Assembly: GCA_020437395.1 (NCBI GenBank)
Contig: JAGQWJ010000009.1
Coordinates: forward strand, 1 to 64,000
Direction: 5' to 3'
DNA length: 64,000 bases
From: Ignavibacteriota bacterium
GTDB lineage: Bacteria; Bacteroidota; Ignavibacteria; Kapaibacteriales; UBA2268
This document shows, one piece after another, positions 6,873-15,142 of this stretch (its first letter is position 1; the number at the start of each line of letters is the position of its first letter). A program made the position numbers and the translations under genes. The notes under the pieces are model-generated. The model had not been told where the DNA came from, did not search any database, and saw only the letters and a list, made by a program, of their open reading frames with translations.

Positions 6873-8854
6873 TTACTATCCCTTATTATTTTGAATTCGA
6901 CTTTTCTACTTTCTTCTAATTTACCATTTTTATTTGACTTTAACTCACCTTTACCTTCGTATTTTAATCTATCTTGACTTATTCCATTTTTTATAAGAAA
7001 CTCATATACTGATTTTGCTCTAGATTCGGATAACTTCATATTATTTGATTCACTTCCTATCTCATCAGTATATCCGAGAATCAATATGTTTAAGTTCTCA
7101 TATCGTTTTAGAAATTTTACTAATCTTAATAGTTCACTATTCGAATTCTCATCTAATCGACTTTTTCCGAACTCGAAAAAAATATTAACTAACTCATAAC
7201 TTTCGCCAATTTGCACAGGTTTTAATGATAAATTCAGATTTAAATTTGAGTCGTTGCTACTAACAACGAATATTGTTTTACTTTCAGAATAATATCCATC
7301 AGAAATGGCACTTACTCCATAATCTGACCCCTGAGGAATTGTAATCTGATAGTTCCCATTAACAGAATCACTATTTGTTATCCCTACTAATTTATTGTTG
7401 TTCAAATTACGAAATTCTAAAATTGAACCAATTGGTTTTTTCGTACCATATTCCGTAACCTGTCCTTTAACAATTAGAGAATTATCAGGTCTTATATTAC
7501 TTGGTAGTTTAATCCTAAATATATCTTCGTTACCAATTGAATTATTCGATGATACAAAATAAGCATAATCATCTACCGAAGAAATTGTGAAATAAGCTTC
7601 CCAACCCTTAGAATTTATTTTATCCCCCAAATTCTTAGGGCTCTGCCAACTATTATAACCATCTTCAGATTTTGTAACAAATAAGTCCATACTCCCATAA
7701 CCTGGTCTCCCATTTGTAGCAAAATATAGAGTTTTGTTATCATTTGAAATATAAGGTGCTATCTCATCTCCAGCTGTATTAATATGTGGACCTAAGTTCT
7801 TAAGTTCACTCCATCCACTATCGGTCAATGATGAAAAATACAAATCTAATCCACCGTACGAATCATCTCTTTCCATTGATATAAACATAACATTCATACT
7901 TTGAGATAGTGAGTAGTTTACAAAATTTGTTTTATTACCTATCTCAATAAATTGAAATGTTTTTAATTCAGACCAACCTTTATTCTCATATTTGAAATAT
8001 GACAGTGAACTCAATTCATTGGATTTGTTACTTCTACCCATAAGCAACATTGTACCATCTGAATTAGTGGAAAATGCAAAATTATTATTCTTATTATTTA
8101 CTGGTTCATATAAATTTCTAGATTTTGAAAATCTACCATCTTCTTCTAAATCACTAAACCAAACATCTTGTTTCTTTTCAAGTCCAATATTCTCAGGATG
8201 ATTGTCACGAGTAAAGAAAAGTTTTTTGCCATCTGCGGAAATAATAGGAGCTAATTCAGAATAAGGTGAATTTATTCTATCACCCATATTTTCAGGTGAA
8301 GAAGTAAAAAGATTTATATCAGCCACATCTATAGTCCTAATATTCGATGTATCATTACCGACTCCAACAGCATCTAATAACACTTCTGATTTACTATTAA
8401 TTACATCAAAATAAAGTTTTATATTTTGGATAGTAACAGGAATCGGTAGTTCTATGATAATTCTTCCATTTTCATTAAAAATTATATTTTTCTCTATGTA
8501 AATACTAGATTCTTGACTATCCGTATTTACAATATTCACTATTTCAAGGGATTGACTTCCCATAGGCATATTGATAATTACATATTTAGATTTTGTGTTA
8601 TTTTCAAATCCTAATGATATACTCTCATATTTTTCTTTTGTACTAATTTTTGGCATCCATGAAGTGGGAAGTTTCTCATTAGAATAAGAGCTTGGCTGCC
8701 CCAGAGCTTGGTTCGCAGAATATTGAATTTCGCCTATTTGACTTGTAAAAGATATAACTTTATCTGCCCAATGAACTTGAGAATTGAGTATTAATGTTGA
8801 GACAAAAAAAAGTAAAACTACAATTCTATTAGCTGTACCATTCATTTTTTGCAT
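6869..8854 (-). CDS. PorE-like OmpA-family protein with PD40 propeller
   Basis: A 661-residue envelope protein. In order: signal peptide (hydrophobic to about residue 24, ending NSQ); a domain beginning HWADKVISFTSQ with ANQALGQPS; repeated PD40/WD40-like blades from about 195 (APIISADGKKLFFTRD, IAPYISNDNKTLYFATNG); a carboxypeptidase-regulatory-like beta-sandwich near 465-535 (VKGQVTEYGTKKPIGS); and an OmpA peptidoglycan-binding domain from about 548 (FFEFGKSRLDENS, GYTDEIGSESNNMKLSESRA). Propeller, regulatory domain and OmpA in this order, and the length, match PorE, the T9SS component that ties the machine to peptidoglycan, except that the N-terminus is not an obvious TPR. It overlaps gpsA by 26 bases; a Met at position 4 could be the true start. 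Confidence 0.8.
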   Translation of the reverse strand: MQKMNGTANRIVVLLFFVSTLILNSQVHWADKVISFTSQIGEIQYSANQALGQPSSYSNEKLPTSWMPKISTKEKYESISLGFENNTKSKYVIINMPMGSQSLEIVNIVNTDSQESSIYIEKNIIFNENGRIIIELPIPVTIQNIKLYFDVINSKSEVLLDAVGVGNDTSNIRTIDVADINLFTSSPENMGDRINSPYSELAPIISADGKKLFFTRDNHPENIGLEKKQDVWFSDLEEDGRFSKSRNLYEPVNNKNNNFAFSTNSDGTMLLMGRSNKSNELSSLSYFKYENKGWSELKTFQFIEIGNKTNFVNYSLSQSMNVMFISMERDDSYGGLDLYFSSLTDSGWSELKNLGPHINTAGDEIAPYISNDNKTLYFATNGRPGYGSMDLFVTKSEDGYNSWQSPKNLGDKINSKGWEAYFTISSVDDYAYFVSSNNSIGNEDIFRIKLPSNIRPDNSLIVKGQVTEYGTKKPIGSILEFRNLNNNKLVGITNSDSVNGNYQITIPQGSDYGVSAISDGYYSESKTIFVVSSNDSNLNLNLSLKPVQIGESYELVNIFFEFGKSRLDENSNSELLRLVKFLKRYENLNILILGYTDEIGSESNNMKLSESRAKSVYEFLIKNGISQDRLKYEGKGELKSNKNGKLEESRKVEFKIIRDSK

Positions 8855-9845
8855 CCCTTTTCATTAACTCATCAATAGCTTTTCTAGGATCTTTATTTTC
8901 GAATATGGTCTTATAAACTTCGGTAGTAATAGGCATCTCTATATTATATTTCTGACTCAAATTGTAAGCCGATTTTGATGTAAATACTCCTTCGGCTATA
9001 GTTTTAGAATTTGCTAATATTGTAGAGACATTCTCACCATTCCCAATTCTTTCTCCAATGCTTCTGTTTCTACTATGTTTACTATTGCAAGTAACAAATA
9101 GGTCACCTAACCCTGAGAGACCTGAAAAAGTTTGATGTTTAGCACCCATTGCTTCACCTAAACGAGCAATTTCTGCTAAACCTCTTGTAAGCAATGCAGC
9201 TTTCGTGTTATCTCCTAATCCCATTCCATCTACTATACCTGCCGCAATTGCAATTATATTCTTTAAAGAACCTCCTATTTCACAGCCAATAACATCATCG
9301 GAGGTATAGACTCTAAAATAGTTGGTAAAAAAAATCTCTTGTACTTTTTTGGCAAATTCAGTTGAATCTGATGCCACTACTACAGTGGTGGGTACTTTCA
9401 AAATTACTTCTTCTGCATGGCTTGGACCTGTAAGAACAGCAAAATGATTACTGTCAATACTGTAAACTTCCTCGAAAATTCCAGATATAGTTTTATTTGA
9501 ATTATTTTCGACCCCTTTTGAGGAATTAATAATATACTTGTCTTTTAGATTGATATTATATTTCTGATAATATTCTCTGATATATTGTGTTGGCACAGAA
9601 TTTACTAAAAATTTAATATCCTTTATATCATCAGGATTAGTTGTTGCTACAACGTTCGATGGAATTTTATTTACGGTTAGATATTTACTATTTGTCCTTT
9701 TAAGATTAATCTCATCTGCTTGGTCTTCATTTCTGGTCCAAACAATGACACTATCAAAGTTTTCACTAAGCACCATTGCCAAAGCAGTACCCCAGCCACC
9801 TGCTCCAACAACTGCTATATTTTTATTATCTTTTTGATTAATCAA
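8829..9845 (-). CDS. gpsA: Glycerol-3-phosphate dehydrogenase [NAD(P)+]
   Basis: Cytosolic enzyme that reduces dihydroxyacetone phosphate to sn-glycerol 3-phosphate for phospholipid synthesis. At 338 residues it has the usual length. The Rossmann motif VVGAGGWGTALA lies at residues 12-23. Family blocks NSSKGVE, LTGPSHAEEV, GCEIGGSLKNIIAIAAG (with the catalytic lysine) and GLSGLGDLFVTC are all present. It sits directly after plsY, which uses its product, with a 13-base gap, and before the PorE-like gene it overlaps. The plsY-gpsA pairing is common and supports the assignment. Confidence 0.97.
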   Translation of the reverse strand: MINQKDNKNIAVVGAGGWGTALAMVLSENFDSVIVWTRNEDQADEINLKRTNSKYLTVNKIPSNVVATTNPDDIKDIKFLVNSVPTQYIREYYQKYNINLKDKYIINSSKGVENNSNKTISGIFEEVYSIDSNHFAVLTGPSHAEEVILKVPTTVVVASDSTEFAKKVQEIFFTNYFRVYTSDDVIGCEIGGSLKNIIAIAAGIVDGMGLGDNTKAALLTRGLAEIARLGEAMGAKHQTFSGLSGLGDLFVTCNSKHSRNRSIGERIGNGENVSTILANSKTIAEGVFTSKSAYNLSQKYNIEMPITTEVYKTIFENKDPRKAIDELMKRDAKNEWYS

Positions 9846-9858
9846 TTCAATTACTCAG

Positions 9859-10542
9859 TTATCCAGATCTTTTGAATATTTGTAATTTTGGGAAACGATT
9901 TTCAGTCCCTTCTAAAAGTCGTTTTATATTTGACCTATGCGTATAGATTATAAGTAGAAATAACCCAAGAAAGAAATATACAATTGTTCCATAACCCGGT
10001 ATGGAATCATGCAATACATTATACCTGAAAATAAGAGAAGAAGGAAGAGTAAAAGCCGCTAATAAAGAACCCAAGGAAATGTAGCCAGATAGAGTAACAG
10101 CAATTAGGAAGAAAACAACAGCCACCCCTGCATCAATAGGTGCAATCCCTATCAACATACCAGTTGCTGTATTGATACCTTTTCCACCTTTGAAATTAAC
10201 AAACGCAGAAAAGATATGACCAAGTACCGCAAAAATACCTGCCATTAACTTTATCAAAGTAAAGTCTTCAAAACTTGTCATATTTGGTATTGCAAGCTCT
10301 GAACCTAAAACCCCAGCAATAACAATTACCGCAAAAGCACCTTTTGCTATATCTAATAGCTGGACTAATATCCCCACTTTCCATCCCATCACTCTAAAAG
10401 CATTAGTACTTCCCATATTACCACTGCCTTTGTCTCGGATATCAAAGCCGTATAATTTCTTACTCACAATTACTGCTATTGGAATAGAACCAACGAGATA
10501 GCTCAGTGCTGCTATAATTATTAATGCTAAAGTTGTACTCAT
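9859..10542 (-). CDS. plsY: Acyl-phosphate:glycerol-3-phosphate acyltransferase
   Basis: Membrane enzyme that moves a fatty acyl group from acyl-phosphate to glycerol 3-phosphate, the first committed step of phospholipid synthesis. The 227-residue protein has about five to six membrane segments and the PlsY signatures: YLVGSIPIAVIVSK near the start, DIRDKGSGNMGSTNAFRVMG (residues 35-54), and FVNFKGGKGINTATG near 115. It is the second gene of the minus-strand run, 38 bases after the rRNA/tRNA methyltransferase and 13 before gpsA, which supplies its substrate. The acyl-phosphate maker plsX is not in the window. Confidence 0.96.
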   Translation of the reverse strand: MSTTLALIIIAALSYLVGSIPIAVIVSKKLYGFDIRDKGSGNMGSTNAFRVMGWKVGILVQLLDIAKGAFAVIVIAGVLGSELAIPNMTSFEDFTLIKLMAGIFAVLGHIFSAFVNFKGGKGINTATGMLIGIAPIDAGVAVVFFLIAVTLSGYISLGSLLAAFTLPSSLIFRYNVLHDSIPGYGTIVYFFLGLFLLIIYTHRSNIKRLLEGTENRFPKLQIFKRSG

Positions 10543-10580
10543 TTCTGTAGTAATTATTGTTTATATTTCACAATATATAA

Positions 10581-11354
10581 TTATTTGCCATTCTTTGCAA
10601 AATAATGTAGAGAAATACCTGCTGAAACTGCCACATTTAACGATTCAGAACTGCCATTTCCTTCTAAAATAAATTTGTCTGTTATTAATTCTTCTATTTC
10701 ATCACTTATCCCATGAGATTCACTCCCAAAGACAATGCCATATTTACCATTATGCTTCAATTTTTCCACAGGAGTTTTTGCATTGCTGTCTGCTGCAAAA
10801 ATATCTATGTCACTGAAGTTTTCCTTCAAAAATTGTGATAAATCTTCTTTATAAAGGACTTTTAATCTGAAAATAGACCCCATAGAAGATCGAACTACTT
10901 TTGGACCAAATTGGTCTGCACTTTCAGAACCAAGAAACACTTGTTTGATTCCATACCAGTCAGCTGTTCTGATAATAGTTCCTACGTTGCCTGGATCAGA
11001 AACGCCATCTAATGCAATAAATGATTCATTTGGTAAAAAATCTAATTCCTTTAGTCCTACTACTGCAATAATCCCCTCGGGTGAAGATTGCTTAACTAGT
11101 TGTCTGAACTTATGTTTAGGTGCAGTATAAATCGGAACTCCGATATTATTATACTCATCTGCTAGTTCGATAATCTTTTGTGATGGTGATTCTCTTACGA
11201 TAACTTGGATTACATCATACTCACTATCAAGCAACTCTTCACACAACTTTATACCTTCTGCAATGAATAAGTCATGCTCTTGGCGTTTATCCTTTCTGTA
11301 AAGTGATTTTATTAATTTTCTTTGACCTTGACTAATTGGGATTGTATAGTGCAT
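10581..11354 (-). CDS. TrmH/SpoU-family RNA 2'-O-methyltransferase
   Basis: A 257-residue SPOUT methyltransferase. The N-terminal part (1-100) has the substrate-binding layout of this family (QRKLIKSLYRKDKRQEHDLFIAEGIKL). The knotted SAM-binding domain follows with the three usual blocks: DGVSDPGNVGTIIRTADWYG (about 117-136), GKYGIVFGSESHGIS, and GSSESLNVAVSAGISLHYFA at the C-terminus. Family members methylate a ribose in rRNA or tRNA using SAM; the target nucleotide cannot be told. It is the first gene of the run to plsY and gpsA and is divergent from the epimerase gene, with 94 bases between them. Confidence 0.9.
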   Translation of the reverse strand: MHYTIPISQGQRKLIKSLYRKDKRQEHDLFIAEGIKLCEELLDSEYDVIQVIVRESPSQKIIELADEYNNIGVPIYTAPKHKFRQLVKQSSPEGIIAVVGLKELDFLPNESFIALDGVSDPGNVGTIIRTADWYGIKQVFLGSESADQFGPKVVRSSMGSIFRLKVLYKEDLSQFLKENFSDIDIFAADSNAKTPVEKLKHNGKYGIVFGSESHGISDEIEELITDKFILEGNGSSESLNVAVSAGISLHYFAKNGK

Positions 11355-11448
11355 ATTAATTATTTATGGTTAAATTAGTATTCTAAAAAAAATAACTCTT
11401 ACAAAAAGACGTATAAATTCAAATTTTCGTACATTATATATACTATTT

Positions 11449-12372
11449 ATGAACATATTAGTTACAGGTGGAGCGGGTTTCATTGGCTCCCATATCGTAG
11501 ATAAATACCTTGCACTCGGTCATAGCGTTACTATTGTAGATAATTTATCTACTGGAAAAAAAGAAAATATTAATCCAGATGCAAAGTTTATTGAAATGGA
11601 TATCAAAGATGAATCAATTTCAAAAGTGTTTGAAGATGGAAAATTTGATTTGCTTTCGCATCAAGCAGCCCAAATGGATGTTCGTGTTTCAGTTAATGAT
11701 CCAAAATTTGATGCACAAAACAATATTATTGGTTCACTCAATCTGTATGAAAATTGTAGAGAGTACAAAGTAAAGAAAATAATTTTCGCTTCATCAGGAG
11801 GCACGGTTTATGGTGAACAAAATGAATTCCCTTGCGATGAGACTCATCCTACTAATCCAGTTTCGCCTTATGGAATTGGCAAATTAACTAACGAATATTA
11901 TTTGTATTATTATAAACAAGTATATGGAATCGATTACGTTGCTTTGAGATATGGAAATGTCTTTGGCCCAAGACAAAACCCAAATGGCGAAGCAGGTGTT
12001 ATCGCAATATTTGCAAATAGATTTATCAATAATGTACAACCCATTATAAATGGTGATGGTTTGATTACCCGTGATTATATTTTCATTTCTGATGTCGTGG
12101 AAGCTAATGTACGCTCGATTGAAGATGAAGTAAATGGTATTTATAATGTGACGACTGGAATTGAAACAAACGTAAATCATATATTTCAAGTTTTAAAAGA
12201 CAAAACAAGCAGCACATTGGAAGAAACTCACGGCCCAGCAAAAAAAGGAGAACAAAGAAGAAGTGTTTGTTCATTCGAAAAATTTAAAACTAAACATAAC
12301 TGGTTTCCTAAAGTCTCATTTATTGACGGAATAGACAAAACAGTTGATTTCTTTAAAAAATCAAACGGTTAG
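11449..12372 (+). CDS. NAD-dependent sugar-nucleotide epimerase/dehydratase (GalE-like)
   Basis: A 307-residue extended short-chain dehydrogenase, probably a UDP-glucose/UDP-N-acetylglucosamine 4-epimerase. The N-terminal NAD motif TGGAGFIGSH is followed by DNLSTGK; the active site shows FASSGGTVYGE (catalytic Ser/Thr) and the YGIGK Tyr-x-x-x-Lys pair at about residues 144-148, then RYGNVFGPRQNPNGEAGVI. This pattern fits the GalE/WbpP group better than dTDP-glucose dehydratases, but the exact sugar cannot be fixed. If it makes UDP-galactose it could feed the galactopyranose mutase (59439-60560). A phosphatidyltransferase gene follows within two bases. Confidence 0.85.
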   Translation: MNILVTGGAGFIGSHIVDKYLALGHSVTIVDNLSTGKKENINPDAKFIEMDIKDESISKVFEDGKFDLLSHQAAQMDVRVSVNDPKFDAQNNIIGSLNLYENCREYKVKKIIFASSGGTVYGEQNEFPCDETHPTNPVSPYGIGKLTNEYYLYYYKQVYGIDYVALRYGNVFGPRQNPNGEAGVIAIFANRFINNVQPIINGDGLITRDYIFISDVVEANVRSIEDEVNGIYNVTTGIETNVNHIFQVLKDKTSSTLEETHGPAKKGEQRRSVCSFEKFKTKHNWFPKVSFIDGIDKTVDFFKKSNG

Positions 12373-12373
12373 T

Positions 12374-12898
12374 TTGAGATTAGTATTTAATATATCGAAC
12401 AATATAAGTATAGTTAGAATTTTTTTATCTATTCCCCTAGCTTGCTATTTGCTGACTTCGGATATAACTATGACATTAGTAATTGGAGCTCTAGCTATAG
12501 TTTCTGACTATTTGGATGGTTATTTTGCGAGAAGTAGAAATGATATTACTGAATTAGGAAAAATCCTTGATCCACTAGCAGATAAAATATTTTTTGGAAC
12601 CGCAGCAATTATAATGATAATTCAAGGTCTAATACCTTTATATCTTGCCTTCGTCATAGTTGCTAGGGATATATTAATTTTCCTAGGTGGTATGTATATA
12701 AAATATAAAAAAGGTATAGTAGTTGCCTCGAATATGACAGGTAAAATAGCAGTTAATATTGCTGCTGTTGTATTAATTGGAATTCTACTTGGTTGGAATG
12801 GCTTCTTCACCTATGGTTCAGCAATAACTGCCTTATTTTTTATATATTCTTTTGTAATTTACGTACTTAAAGCGTACAAAATTCTAAAATCAAATTAA
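12374..12898 (+). CDS. pgsA: CDP-alcohol phosphatidyltransferase (PgsA-like)
   Basis: A polytopic membrane enzyme of about 174 residues that condenses CDP-diacylglycerol with an alcohol; glycerol 3-phosphate, giving phosphatidylglycerophosphate, is the likeliest. The whole metal-binding signature is present: D-Y-L-D-G-Y-F-A-R, eight residues, then G-K-I-L-D-P-L-A-D. The N-terminus NISNNISIVRIFLSIPLA matches the usual PgsA opening (NIPNxLTxxRI). There is no ATG. The TTG at 12374, one base after the epimerase stop, gives the family-length N-terminus; another TTG at 12344 would add ten residues inside the upstream gene. It precedes ftsY by nine bases. Confidence 0.85.
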   Translation: MRLVFNISNNISIVRIFLSIPLACYLLTSDITMTLVIGALAIVSDYLDGYFARSRNDITELGKILDPLADKIFFGTAAIIMIIQGLIPLYLAFVIVARDILIFLGGMYIKYKKGIVVASNMTGKIAVNIAAVVLIGILLGWNGFFTYGSAITALFFIYSFVIYVLKAYKILKSN

Positions 12899-12907
12899 GA
12901 CTTCATT

Positions 12908-13927
12908 ATGGGATTCTTCGATAAGTTTAAGAAAAAAATAGTTGATACGGTAGAGAAAACCTCGGAAGCCGTTGGGTTTAATAGATTAAAAGAAGGTTTA
13001 GAAAAGACGAGAAAGTCTTTTTCTGATAGACTTTCAAATCTATTGAAAGGTAGAAAAATTGATCAGGATTTACTTGATGAAGTTGAAGAAATATTAATTA
13101 CTTCAGATGTTGGGGTTTCTACTTCCGAGAAATTAATTGAAAAATTAAAAGAAAGAGTAAAAAAAGAAAACTTTGAAAGTGCAGAAGAATTATATAAAAT
13201 TCTAAAGGAAGAAATTCTTAAGCTGATAATAAAATCTAATAGTGAAGATGCTGATAAAAATTACACTGTGGAAGAATCAAAGAAACCGCATTCGATTATG
13301 GTAATTGGCGTGAATGGAGCAGGTAAAACGACAACCATTGGAAAGCTTGCATACAACTATAAAAACGCTGGTAAAAGTGTGATAATTGGTGCAGCAGATA
13401 CTTTCAGAGCTGCTGCTAATGAGCAATTGGAAGTTTGGTCCCAGAGAGCAGGTGTTGATATAGTTCAAAAATCTCAAGGCTCTGATCCTTCATCAGTAGC
13501 CTTCGAAACTATGGCAACTGCAATCAAAAATGGAAATGATGTAGTTATAATTGATACTGCTGGGAGACTTCATAACAAAGTGAATCTAATGAATGAGTTA
13601 GAGAAAATGGGTCGGGTTATGAAAAAGCATAGAGATGATGCTCCAAATGAAGTCTATCTAGTTTTAGATGGTACAACTGGACAAAATGCTCTGCAACAAG
13701 CTAAAGAATTTTCAAAAGTTGCAAATATAACTGGTATTGTTTTAACTAAATTAGACGGTACTGCCAAAGGAGGGATAGTAATAGCAATTGCAGATGAATT
13801 AAAAATCCCAGTTAGATATATTGGAGTTGGGGAGAGGATAACTGACTTACAGCCATTTGATGCAGTTAATTATGTTGAAGCTCTTTTTGGTTCCGAATCC
13901 GGTGAAGAAACATTTATACAAGAATAA
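12908..13927 (+). CDS. ftsY: Signal recognition particle receptor FtsY
   Basis: SRP-receptor GTPase that docks ribosome-nascent-chain complexes carrying SRP at the inner membrane. At 339 residues it is the short form lacking the long acidic A domain. The N domain is helical (about 30-100, LDEVEEILITSDVG). The G domain contains GVNGAGKTTTIGKLA (P-loop, about 137-151), AADTFRAAANEQLEVW, IDTAGRLHNKVNLMNEL, LTKLDGTAKGG and a C-terminal GVGERITDLQPFD. The amphipathic first 15 residues (GFFDKFKKKIVDTVEKT) would serve as the membrane-targeting helix. It converges with a glycosyltransferase gene one base away. Confidence 0.97.
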   Translation: MGFFDKFKKKIVDTVEKTSEAVGFNRLKEGLEKTRKSFSDRLSNLLKGRKIDQDLLDEVEEILITSDVGVSTSEKLIEKLKERVKKENFESAEELYKILKEEILKLIIKSNSEDADKNYTVEESKKPHSIMVIGVNGAGKTTTIGKLAYNYKNAGKSVIIGAADTFRAAANEQLEVWSQRAGVDIVQKSQGSDPSSVAFETMATAIKNGNDVVIIDTAGRLHNKVNLMNELEKMGRVMKKHRDDAPNEVYLVLDGTTGQNALQQAKEFSKVANITGIVLTKLDGTAKGGIVIAIADELKIPVRYIGVGERITDLQPFDAVNYVEALFGSESGEETFIQE

Positions 13928-13928
13928 A

Positions 13929-15122
13929 TTATTCTTTTTTCTTGATTAAAGTAGCTAAACCGTAAGCAGCGATTGGTATCAAAACTATTTTCATCATATT
14001 CTGATATCGAAGAAGCGGGATGAAAACTACAGAAAGTAAAGTATGATAGATAATTATCGATAAAAAGATTGCTGGTATTTTTTTATTCATTGATAATCCA
14101 AATATACTCAATGAAAGCATTGTAAACCAAGGAATGATATATATTATATTCAATGCTTTTTCCTCATTTGGGTTTATAAACCAAAAAAAGAAAAATTTCT
14201 TTACAATATTTATCGTAGATGTTGAATAATCAGTAGTTATATAATTAATTGCTTCTTCTATATACATCTTATCTAAAAATATCTCGATTTTACTCGTATC
14301 CCCATTGAACTTATTCAACTTCTCTAATGTATTAAAATTATGCCAACCGCCAATCATAATTTCATTATTACCTCTGTAAAGATTCAAACCACCAGTAGTA
14401 GAAAAAGGAATAAATTGATTAAATTCTTGATAATTACGTATTATCCAAGGAGTTAAAAATAAACTAGGAATAATCAATAATAAAACTGTTTTGGAATATT
14501 GTTTTTTTATTAATGTTAGTGTTGCGATTATTAGAAGCAATAAGAAAAGTTCGAATCTAAATAGTATTGCAACCCCAAATATAGCAGGTAAAACATATTT
14601 ATTTTCGGACTCAAGGAAATAATAAATGATTAAAGCTAAAAATAAATGATATATTTGCGTAGTTCCGATAGAGTAACTTGTATAGATAAATTCAGGAACG
14701 ACTGAATAAATAATCAATGCTATTAATGAGACTCTTACTCCAAAGAATCTATTTGTTATTTTAAACAAATAAAGCATAGTAGCAATGAAGAAAATAATAT
14801 TGAAACCAAAAATAATATAATTTTCAAGTAGTGGGCTAGAAATGTACTTTATTGCTACAAGTAAAAAAACGTATCCCGGTGCCATATAAGCAGAGGGAGA
14901 AGGATTAGAATCTTCTTTAATTTCATGTGTTAACTTCCCATCATCAAAATAGTAAAATGAATACCCTTTATTATCAGTAATATTCTGTGCAATTGTACCA
15001 TATTCCCATTCAGATTGATTATTAGTCCCTAAAAATAAAAACAATATAATCCTTAAAACAATTCCAAGGAACACTATACTGATAAAATTTTTCTTATATT
15101 CGTTTTTTTTCCAATCAATCAT
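13929..15122 (-). CDS. GT-C type membrane glycosyltransferase (family 39-like)
   Basis: A polytopic membrane protein of 397 residues from the chosen start. The first loop after the leading membrane segment contains SEWEYGTIAQNITDNKGYS and then PSAYMAPGYVFLLVA, the E-Y-x-x-I-A ... P-S-A-Y-x-x-P-G-Y pattern of bacterial family-39-like enzymes that use polyprenyl-phosphate sugars. About ten further hydrophobic segments follow. A longer frame reaches 15227 but would overlap radA on the other strand by 85 bases; the ATG at 15122 (MIDWKKNEYKKN) leaves a 20-base gap and a normal N-terminus. Sugar and acceptor are unknown. Confidence 0.75.
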   Translation of the reverse strand: MIDWKKNEYKKNFISIVFLGIVLRIILFLFLGTNNQSEWEYGTIAQNITDNKGYSFYYFDDGKLTHEIKEDSNPSPSAYMAPGYVFLLVAIKYISSPLLENYIIFGFNIIFFIATMLYLFKITNRFFGVRVSLIALIIYSVVPEFIYTSYSIGTTQIYHLFLALIIYYFLESENKYVLPAIFGVAILFRFELFLLLLIIATLTLIKKQYSKTVLLLIIPSLFLTPWIIRNYQEFNQFIPFSTTGGLNLYRGNNEIMIGGWHNFNTLEKLNKFNGDTSKIEIFLDKMYIEEAINYITTDYSTSTINIVKKFFFFWFINPNEEKALNIIYIIPWFTMLSLSIFGLSMNKKIPAIFLSIIIYHTLLSVVFIPLLRYQNMMKIVLIPIAAYGLATLIKKKE

Positions 15123-15142
15123 AACAGCATACAATTTACAAA

